From: Enterobacillus tribolii
GTDB lineage: Bacteria > Pseudomonadota > Gammaproteobacteria > Enterobacterales > Enterobacteriaceae
Assembly (NCBI RefSeq): GCF_003363015.1
Contig: NZ_QRAP01000008.1
Coordinates: forward strand, 184,727-248,726
Reading direction: 5' to 3'
Length of the DNA stretch: 64,000 bases
The position numbers and the translations under genes were made by a program. Positions 58,633-64,000 of the stretch are shown in pieces. Position 1 is the first letter of the stretch, and each line of letters opens with the position of its first letter. The notes under the pieces were generated by a model that saw only the letters and a program-made list of their open reading frames with translations, was not told the DNA's origin and did not search any database.

Positions 58633-58778
58633 ATGTGTTTTACCGAATACTGCTGGTATTAACCATCATGGTTTGCGGGATATGGGTAGCCCTTCTTTTT
58701 GATCTGGGGGAAATTCGGGGGCATATTTCTGATACGCTGCATTGGCTGGAAATGCTGAGCGAACGCGAGGAAGTATAA
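58626..58778 (+). CDS. Small single-helix membrane protein (50 residues)
   Basis: The frame MVNVFYRILLVLTIMVCGIW begins a protein with one hydrophobic helix (about 6-25) and a charged, acidic C-terminal half. The family is not recognised. An alternative longer start at 58554 lacks a ribosome site. The likely start overlaps a nine-codon leader frame. Confidence 0.4.
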   Translation: MVNVFYRILLVLTIMVCGIWVALLFDLGEIRGHISDTLHWLEMLSEREEV

Positions 58779-58861
58779 AAGAAGCACACAGAAAGGGCAC
58801 TTCCCGGGGCGCATGCGCTGCACGATAACCCCGGAACATCATTTTACTGAGTATTGAAGCC

Positions 58862-59119
58862 TCAGGAGAGGGACGATTCGCTACTTAGCTCAGACAGCTT
58901 CATCCGGTAGTTTTTCACCTTACGGCGTTTTCTCAGATAGCTGCTGAATGACACAATAAAAATTCCCGCCGCCAGCACCAGTACGCCTGGTGAACGCTCG
59001 TACCACAGCATCAACAAAAAATAGAGCGCGGAAATTATAGCAAGCCACTTATCCATATGGCCTCCGCTGCTTTTTTCGTTGATCAGGCGGCGAATAGACT
59101 CTTCTTCACTGATTCCCAT
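58862..59119 (-). CDS. Small membrane protein with helix-rich N-terminus
   Basis: An 85-residue protein. AAGGAG lies 7 nt before the ATG (59119), a strong site. Residues 1-22 are charged (MGISEEESIRRLINEKSSGG); two hydrophobic helices follow (about 24-60); the tail is basic then serine-rich. No known family is recognised. Confidence 0.6.
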   Translation of the reverse strand: MGISEEESIRRLINEKSSGGHMDKWLAIISALYFLLMLWYERSPGVLVLAAGIFIVSFSSYLRKRRKVKNYRMKLSELSSESSLS

Positions 59120-59375
59120 ACGCGCTCCTTGTTCATGATTATCATAGAGAATATGAGATTTGTCGGAGAAAATATCAAGGGGGATGAAGAGATTTTTTGC
59201 TAACGGAGATTCATTATAGGATAATTACCTAAACCATTTCCTGCTCTTCTCCACGCTCTTTACATTCAAAATACTTTGCAACTATTTCCCTGTCCCCTTG
59301 TACCAGGATTCCAGGATACACTTCACGGGAAGGATGCCTGACTTTCAGGCCGTATTGTTTACCCGAGATGCCATT

Positions 59376-59600
59376 ATGAAAAAGCTGATTGCTCTGACGT
59401 TGTTTGCCACCACCCTGCTCGCAGGCTGCGCCCGCGAATCACCGTGCGTTCCGGTCTATGACGATCAAGGGCGTCTGGTACACACCAATACCTGTATGAA
59501 AGGAACCACTCAGGATAACTGGGAAACCGCAGGCGCCATCGCCGGCGGCGCGGCAGCCATTGCCGGCCTGACCCTGGGTATCATCGCCTTAACCAAATAA
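59376..59600 (+). CDS. Small lipoprotein with glycine-zipper-like C-terminus
   Basis: The start at 59376 gives 74 residues. The signal ends in lipobox LAGC with lipidated Cys18. The mature part has two further cysteines (C-V-P-V-Y-D and N-T-C-M-K) and a C-terminal Gly/Ala-rich hydrophobic segment (AGAIAGGAAAIAGLTLGIIAL) that could be a membrane-associated glycine zipper. An upstream extension of 26 residues is unlikely. A strong terminator follows, supporting a real monocistronic gene. Confidence 0.7.
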   Translation: MKKLIALTLFATTLLAGCARESPCVPVYDDQGRLVHTNTCMKGTTQDNWETAGAIAGGAAAIAGLTLGIIALTK

Positions 59601-59610
59601 CCCTGCTTTC

Positions 59611-59643
59611 GCGGTGTGCTTATTACAGCACACCGCTCTTCCC
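59611..59643 (+). terminator. Terminator after the small lipoprotein
   Basis: GCGGTGTGCT (59611-59620) pairs perfectly with AGCACACCGC (59627-59636) around TATTAC, followed by TCTTCCCCTT. It is 10 nt after the stop. Confidence 0.85.
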
Positions 59644-60002
59644 CTTCGCCTCCTCAGAGACGTAAATAATAATTAATCCGGCTGCATCTGTCATATTCCA
59701 TAAAAATAGAGACATAGCGGTGTTATTTTATTTATTTTTAATAGCCTTTTATATTTCTTAACGTCCTGCGCAAAAAAAACAACACATCTTTAATAGACCA
59801 CTTGGTTTAAAATAAATCCAATTGCAATCAGCACGTTGAATGTTTAGCTGCCTGTGGCTTAACATATATTTAAGATATTTCGCTTGCATTGAAGGTTTAT
59901 ATTAATTACTTTTCCCTTCCAGAAAAACCTTATCTCTATATTTTTATTGAGATTAAAAAATTAACTTTTTCCTCTATTTTATTAACATTAAATTTTATCG
60001 TT
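59644..60002. other. AT-rich spacer before the NlpC/P60 gene; no gene seen
   Basis: About 360 nt of markedly AT-rich DNA without a supported gene. A 38-codon in-frame extension of the following gene runs through its last 114 nt but lacks a ribosome site and would put extra hydrophobic residues before the signal peptide. Low GC of this kind is typical of H-NS-silenced acquired DNA. Confidence 0.5.
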
Positions 60003-60521
60003 ATGCTTTTTAATATCCGAAACTGTGTATTTGCGGCGACTATCGCCTGTGCTTCTCTGTCTCTTTTCTCACTTCCGGCAAGCGCTTCATCGTCATTGCT
60101 GCCCCAGAATTCATTCACCCAAAAAATAAATAACACCACGACTATTAAGAACGCTATTAGCTCCGTGTATGCCAAGTGGAAAGGCGTGCATTACCGCTTC
60201 GGCGGCAGCACCAAACGCGGCGTTGATTGTTCTGCATTAATGCAGCACGTCTTTAGCGATACCGTGGATATGCATCTGCCCAGAACCACCCGCGAGCAAA
60301 TCAAGCTCGGTACGCGTATCAGTAAAAATGAGCTGCGTACCGGCGATCTGGTCTTCTTCAAGACCTCGCGCTACCAGCGTCATGTCGGGGTTTATATCGG
60401 TAACAACCAATTTATGCACGCGTCGAAGCGTAAAGGCGTAACCATCTCCAGCCTCGATAACAGCTACTGGGTACGTCATTATGAAAGCGCGCGCCGCGTT
60501 GTTGATGACTATACGGCGTAA
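60003..60521 (+). CDS. NlpC/P60-family cell-wall endopeptidase
   Basis: The start at 60003 gives 172 residues with a signal peptide (MLFNIRNCVFAATIACASLS, cleavage near ASA). The NlpC/P60 domain carries the catalytic triad Cys76 (VDCSALM), His127 (RHVGVYIG) and His139 (FMHAS). Its layout resembles E. coli NlpC and MepS, which cut peptidoglycan cross-links, but there is no lipobox, so it should be periplasmic. The N-terminal DNA is AT-rich. Start choice is uncertain because no clear ribosome site is seen. Confidence 0.8.
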   Translation: MLFNIRNCVFAATIACASLSLFSLPASASSSLLPQNSFTQKINNTTTIKNAISSVYAKWKGVHYRFGGSTKRGVDCSALMQHVFSDTVDMHLPRTTREQIKLGTRISKNELRTGDLVFFKTSRYQRHVGVYIGNNQFMHASKRKGVTISSLDNSYWVRHYESARRVVDDYTA

Positions 60522-60625
60522 CATCGTTTCCCCGTTACATGAACGTAATCACGCTCTATGGCGATAATTTCGCCATAATAAAGAATTGTATGATTACGTT
60601 AATAATTCCGTAACGGGAGGAGAAT

Positions 60626-61018
60626 GTGTTTTCTTACATGATGTTTGGTACGAATAATCTGCCCGCCGCCATCGCATTTTACGATCCGCTGATGGAGATT
60701 CTAGGACACCCTCAGGGCGGAAGAAGCGACGAAGGCGCCTCCTGGGGAACATTCGGAGATAATAATACGCTTGGGTTTTGCATTGGCCGCCCCTTCAACC
60801 AGGAGCCCGCTACGGTCGCAAACGGCGTAATGGCGGCCTTCAACACCCCTGATCCGGCCACCATTCAGCGGCTGCATGCGCTGGCGCTGTCGTTAGGCGG
60901 AACAGATGAAGGCGCGCCGGGATATCGCCCGCATTACGGTGAAGGGTTTTACAGCGCTTATGTGCGCGATCCCGACGGCAACAAACTGGCGTTTGTCTAC
61001 TATGATGCCAAGGCATAA
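60626..61018 (+). CDS. VOC (glyoxalase/bleomycin-resistance fold) family protein
   Basis: A 130-residue protein starting at GTG, with GGGAGG 5 nt upstream. The VOC motifs are NNLPAAIAFYDPLMEILG at the N-terminus and YVRDPDGNKLAFVYY at the end, with the metal-ligand glutamate/histidine positions only partly clear. Members include glyoxalase-like and antibiotic-binding proteins; the substrate is unknown. Confidence 0.8.
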   Translation: MFSYMMFGTNNLPAAIAFYDPLMEILGHPQGGRSDEGASWGTFGDNNTLGFCIGRPFNQEPATVANGVMAAFNTPDPATIQRLHALALSLGGTDEGAPGYRPHYGEGFYSAYVRDPDGNKLAFVYYDAKA

Positions 61019-61075
61019 ATAGTGCGTGCCGGACAAACACGCCAGCGTGCTTATCCGGCAACACATCTCACATGT

Positions 61076-61306
61076 TTACAGCGTATATCCCGGTTTTTTC
61101 GCCAGCCTTCCCAGCGCAGGCTTAATTACCGGGTCATAAACCTCTTCTTTCCAGCGATCCGCTGAAACTTCCGTTAATGCGACGGAAATCGATCCATCTT
61201 TCGAACCCAGGTGTGCTTTCAACACATTACACAGGTCGGAAACCAATTCCTGTTTCTGAAAATCAGAAAGATCTTGCGGAAAAAATTTCACATCAATATG
61301 TGGCAT
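61076..61306 (-). CDS. pptA: Tautomerase PptA
   Basis: The ATG at 61306 gives 76 residues, beginning MPHIDVKFFP so that Pro2 becomes the catalytic N-terminal proline after Met removal. The sequence follows E. coli PptA (YdcE) closely (GSKDGSISVAL, KKPGYTL). It belongs to the 4-oxalocrotonate tautomerase superfamily; the physiological substrate is unknown. It lies downstream of the LysR gene on the same strand. Confidence 0.88.
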   Translation of the reverse strand: MPHIDVKFFPQDLSDFQKQELVSDLCNVLKAHLGSKDGSISVALTEVSADRWKEEVYDPVIKPALGRLAKKPGYTL

Positions 61307-61444
61307 ATCATTTCTCTCATAATATATTTTGACTGTAGGGTACATACCTGTTTGTGGTATCGCCCTAGAAATCTAGCCTATTTCCCCGACCACACGAAAC
61401 TTTTCGGGCGTAATCGTACGGCAAGCTTAAGCAAAAAATGCGGT

Positions 61445-62335
61445 TTAAACTTTCTCAATAATCACGAAACGCTCACGCAAAAAGTCAATGAAGCGTTGTG
61501 TTTTTGCCGGCAGCAGGCGGGTTTCCGTCATTGCATAAACCGGAACCGACCTGGCCTGCCAACCCGGCAGCACGCGCTGCAATCGCCCTTCGCTCAAATC
61601 CTGTGCCACCATATTTTCTGCCAGCATGGCAATTCCCATATCCAGCAGCGCCAGATTACGAATCATCCCCACGCTGTTGAGCAGAAACCGGCCGGGAACC
61701 GTGATATCGCACTGCGCCTCCTCCTTATGCAACCGCCACTCGCGTGATTCCGCCGTCCGCAGACGTAAACATTCGTGCCCTTTCAATGCTTCCGGTTCAC
61801 GCGGCTCCCCCGCTCGTTTCAGGTAGCCGGGCGATGCGTACAACGCCCGGGAAACGGTCCCCAAACGACGGGCGATCAGGGTTGAGCTGGGCAAATCGCC
61901 CATGCGGATCGCCACGTCGAACGGCTCGGTCACCAAATCGACCTGGCGCGGCGTGAGAGTCAGATCAAAATCAATACCGGGATAATCATGTGCGAACGCG
62001 GCGATATGCGGCGCCAGAAAGGTCGTCGCCAGATCCACCGGCATAGAAACACGCAATAATCCCGTCGGCTGTTCCAGCAGCCCGCCGAGCTGTTCATGCG
62101 CCAGCCTGGCTTCATCCACGATACGTTTGCAGCGCTCGAAATAGACCTGCCCGGCTTCGGTCAGCTCTATCCTGCGCGTAGTGCGATGCAACAAACGCAG
62201 GCCGATCTCCTTTTCCAACTGGCTGATATGACGCGACAGCGTTGAATTCGGCATGTTCAGCACTTCAGCCGCTTTGCGAAAACTGCGCGCTTTCGCTACC
62301 TCAACGAACAATGCCATGTCATTAAGCAACTTCAT
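61445..62335 (-). CDS. LysR-family transcriptional regulator
   Basis: The start at 62335 has GGAG 8 nt upstream, better spacing than the ATG two codons earlier. The 296-residue protein has the LysR HTH (about 17-36, SFRKAAEVLNMPNSTLSRHI) and a substrate-binding domain (about 90-290). It resembles the DhcR/YafC-type group that represses a neighbouring reductase or tautomerase gene. pptA, 138 nt downstream on the same strand, could be a target, but this is only location. Confidence 0.88.
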   Translation of the reverse strand: MKLLNDMALFVEVAKARSFRKAAEVLNMPNSTLSRHISQLEKEIGLRLLHRTTRRIELTEAGQVYFERCKRIVDEARLAHEQLGGLLEQPTGLLRVSMPVDLATTFLAPHIAAFAHDYPGIDFDLTLTPRQVDLVTEPFDVAIRMGDLPSSTLIARRLGTVSRALYASPGYLKRAGEPREPEALKGHECLRLRTAESREWRLHKEEAQCDITVPGRFLLNSVGMIRNLALLDMGIAMLAENMVAQDLSEGRLQRVLPGWQARSVPVYAMTETRLLPAKTQRFIDFLRERFVIIEKV

Positions 62336-62493
62336 TTCCATTGCTCCATTAATGGAATAATTGTTTCGATTTTAGACTGTTTATCCTAAATGAGCCAAAG
62401 ACAATAATAGATTTAATAGTGGACTGCCCCTATGCCGGTAGACAATCCTACCCTATAGTTTGAGCATAGGGGGGAGCACATGGGCACACCACG

Positions 62494-62678
62494 ATGGACT
62501 ACGCCCGCCGCCGTCATGAAGACGGCACACCGGGCTGACCCGCTATTACAGCGAGTTTCCCAGCCTGAACCTGAAGGGTGATTGGCTGGCCGCGCTGGGG
62601 TTCTGTACCGGGCAACCGATGATCGTGACTAGCGCGCAGGAAAGGCTGGTGATTGAGGCTGTGGATATTCAGAGCTGA
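62494..62678 (+). pseudogene. symE: SymE-like toxin remnant (frameshifted)
   Basis: Two frames together spell a SymE-family protein. The frame at 62494 reads MDYARRRHEDGTPG and stops at 62536-62538. The +2-shifted frame reads RHTGLTRYYSEFPSLNLKG and continues DWLAALGFCTGQPMIV, ending at TGA 62676-62678. SymE proteins carry the same SP-x-L-x-LKG-x-WL-x-x-AGF-x-TG-x-P core. The shift near 62521 and the missing N-terminus make it a pseudogene. SymE relatives often sit beside Rhs and CDI loci. Confidence 0.75.
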
Positions 62679-62687
62679 CCGTAAATA

Positions 62688-62720
62688 AAAAGATCCCGGC
62701 AAGATTAACCAGGATCTTTT
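62688..62720. terminator. Bidirectional terminator between symE remnant and cdiI
   Basis: AAAAGATCC (62688-62696) pairs with GGATCTTTT (62712-62720) around a 15-nt loop. T-rich on both strands, it can end the minus-strand cdiI transcript (stop at 62723) and anything from the left. Confidence 0.8.
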
Positions 62721-62722
62721 AT

Positions 62723-63112
62723 CTAAGAACGTGATAGCTTATCTATTTTCTCTATATCCGTAACTATCTGATTATCAATATTTGTTTTATCTAATTGATT
62801 CAAAAAAAAACTAATACTCTGAAAAAAAGGTAACACAGATTTGATCTCATCACGATTCAAAGAGGCTATAGATGATATTAGTTTTCCGTCATAATCCTCT
62901 CCAGCCAATGGGTTTTGTTTTAAAATAACTTCTGCTTTTGGCAAAATCTCTGATAAGAACAGATCCTGTCTTATTGCTCGGGCAATATCACCGACATCTA
63001 GTTTATCAAGAGGAATATCTAGAATATTACTAAACCATTCATCTAAAGATGAGCGATTGCTTGGCTCATAATGATGATTATTAATCAATAACAACTCTCT
63101 AAAGGTTGTCAT
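62723..63112 (-). CDS. cdiI: CDI immunity protein (CdiI), intact
   Basis: A 129-residue acidic protein (for example LDEWFSNILDIPLDKLDVGD). It starts ATGACAACC at 63112, and its ATG overlaps the ancestral TGA of the toxin frame (ATGA), the classic cdiA-cdiI arrangement. Immunity proteins bind and block their own CdiA C-terminal toxin; they are poorly conserved, so no family name is given. The frame is complete with no lesion. Its AT content is higher than core genes here, as usual for exchanged toxin/immunity pairs. Confidence 0.75.
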   Translation of the reverse strand: MTTFRELLLINNHHYEPSNRSSLDEWFSNILDIPLDKLDVGDIARAIRQDLFLSEILPKAEVILKQNPLAGEDYDGKLISSIASLNRDEIKSVLPFFQSISFFLNQLDKTNIDNQIVTDIEKIDKLSRS

Positions 63113-64000
63113 ATCCCATACCCCTTTATTGCCGACTCAAGTTTGCTAATAGCGTCAGTTGCTCTTCCATAAGCAGCTTGCGCCTAGGGATTATTGACAT
63201 TTCTTAATGTATTTTCATGATTTCTTAGCCCATTAAGAGTATCTTGCATTTCTTTCATATGGTTCCAATATTTCCCACTGCCATCAGGTTTTAATATCGG
63301 ATTACTATCCATATCCTTCAAAGTGCCAGTAATATCATGATCTTTGATTGAGTTTTTAATCAAGTTATCAATCTTTTTAATAGAACTTTCCTGCTTTTGA
63401 TTAAGCTTTTGAACAGGCTTTTCGTCTTGCTGCTTTGGATCATTCTCCGGTGGCGGAGGCGTACTTGTTCCAGATCCAGCTCCGCCAAGCTCTGCCTTTT
63501 CCACATCCGTCAGGTTTTTACCCACGTTTGGTGTAGATTCACCACCAGAACCATACTTCTCTTGTAAGGAGCTAAGGTACTTTCCGGTGATCTCATCATT
63601 ACCCATCATTTTCAGGGTAACCAGATGATCCAGATCCTCCGCTGACATCTTATCTGCGATCTCTTTCGCAACAATACCTGTAATGCCCGCTTTAACACCG
63701 ATTTCAAGAACCTGTTCAGCGACTTTGCTACGGCAAGGGGCTGCAATAGCGCATCCTTCTATCAGCGCTTTGCCCAACCAGTTATTCTCAACCGCGTTCT
63801 TTCCACCCTGCGCCCCGGCCACCGCATTCGCCGTACTGTCTCCGCTAAGCCCGCCTGCACGCCCGAGAGCGCCGCCTTGGTGCCGGTCAGCGCCGCCAGA
63901 CGCCTGTCGCTCTGCTTCTTCGCATCCTGCGCCGTGCTCACCGCCGTGTTCAGCGCACTGCCCGCCGCACCCGACAACGCGACCGTCAGCCCGGAGGTCT
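63109..64000 (-). pseudogene. cdiA: CdiA-type contact-dependent toxin, 3' end, with frame change and amber codon
   Basis: The gene enters from the right edge. From 64000 to about 63850 the frame gives FHA-type repeat text ([10 protein letters not shown]); that frame stops at 63762. A second frame (...[16 protein letters not shown]) carries the pretoxin motif VENN (codons 63792-63781) and continues through a proline-rich linker to a toxin domain (HMKEMQDTLNGLRNHENTL) ending at TAG 63184-63186. After TAG the frame reads AQAAYGRATDAISKLESAIK and ends KGYGI-TGA at 63109, overlapping cdiI. The toxin domain recalls polymorphic toxin type 28, low certainty. Either lesion alone would truncate or unlink the toxin. 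Confidence 0.7.

Noticed and set aside
62514..62702. 62-codon minus-strand frame across the symE remnant
   Set aside because: It is antisense to text that matches SymE in the plus direction and has no features of its own.
1..64000. CRISPR arrays, complete insertion sequences, prophage genes or replication origins
   Set aside because: No regularly spaced direct repeats, no transposase or integrase frames and no DnaA-box cluster were found on reading.

Overview
This window is chromosomal DNA from a member of the order Enterobacterales. The central block keeps the enterobacterial order: tRNA operon, ubiF, miaB, ybeZ-ybeY-ybeX-lnt, gltIJKL, ybeL, leuS-lptE-holA-nadD, rsfS-rlmH-mrdA-mrdB-rlpA, dacA, ybeD, lipB-lipA, tatE. 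Two genes that E. coli carries here are missing: cobC between nadD and rsfS, and ybeF between lipB and lipA. With the accessory content this suggests a Serratia/Gibbsiella/Pectobacterium-like genus rather than Escherichia, but the genus is an inference. No rRNA genes, complete insertion sequence, intact prophage or CRISPR array was seen.

Layout. (1) Positions 1-5618 hold the 3' end of an apparent surface-polysaccharide cluster: the tail of a glycosyltransferase, a full-length ABC exporter half-transporter, a protein with two aminoglycoside-phosphotransferase-like kinase domains, and an AlgE-like outer-membrane barrel. It abuts a seven-gene tRNA operon (Met-Leu-Gln-Gln-Met-Gln-Gln, 5898-6693). 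(2) Positions 6754-34257 are core housekeeping: ubiquinone synthesis, tRNA thiomethylation, ribosome RNA maturation, lipoprotein acylation, glutamate/aspartate uptake, leucyl-tRNA synthetase, LPS assembly, DNA polymerase delta, NAD synthesis, the elongasome (PBP2, RodA, RlpA, PBP5), lipoate synthesis and TatE. An unfamiliar three-gene minus-strand operon (19392-17632) sits between gltL and ybeL. (3) Positions 34390-36203 carry a divergent FtrA-type regulator/rhodanese pair and a small coiled-coil protein.

(4) Positions 36400-46360 are a complete L-rhamnose regulon: transporter rhaT, regulators rhaS and rhaR, and the operon rhaB-rhaA-rhaD-fucO-like-rhaM. A YdhF-like aldo/keto reductase and a GNAT acetyltransferase lie inside the locus. 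The rhaB and rhaT promoters share the same geometry: a CRP-like half-site followed by two similar 17-bp candidate RhaS half-sites with the same spacing. (5) Positions 46490-57984 contain an LtaS/sulfatase-fold membrane enzyme, an AcrAB-type RND pump without a local regulator, and the galactofuranose importer ytfQ-ytfR-ytfT-yjfF.

(6) From about 58 kb to the right edge the DNA is more AT-rich and accessory: small membrane proteins, a lipoprotein, an NlpC/P60 peptidase, a VOC protein, pptA, a LysR regulator, and then a decaying toxin region. That region holds a frameshifted symE-like toxin remnant and the 3' end of a CdiA-type contact-dependent inhibition toxin with an intact immunity gene. The toxin reading frame carries two lesions: a frame change just upstream of the VENN motif, and an in-frame amber codon 24 codons before the ancestral stop. 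The ancestral stop still overlaps the immunity start codon. This is the most distinctive structure read here, together with the polysaccharide module at the left edge.
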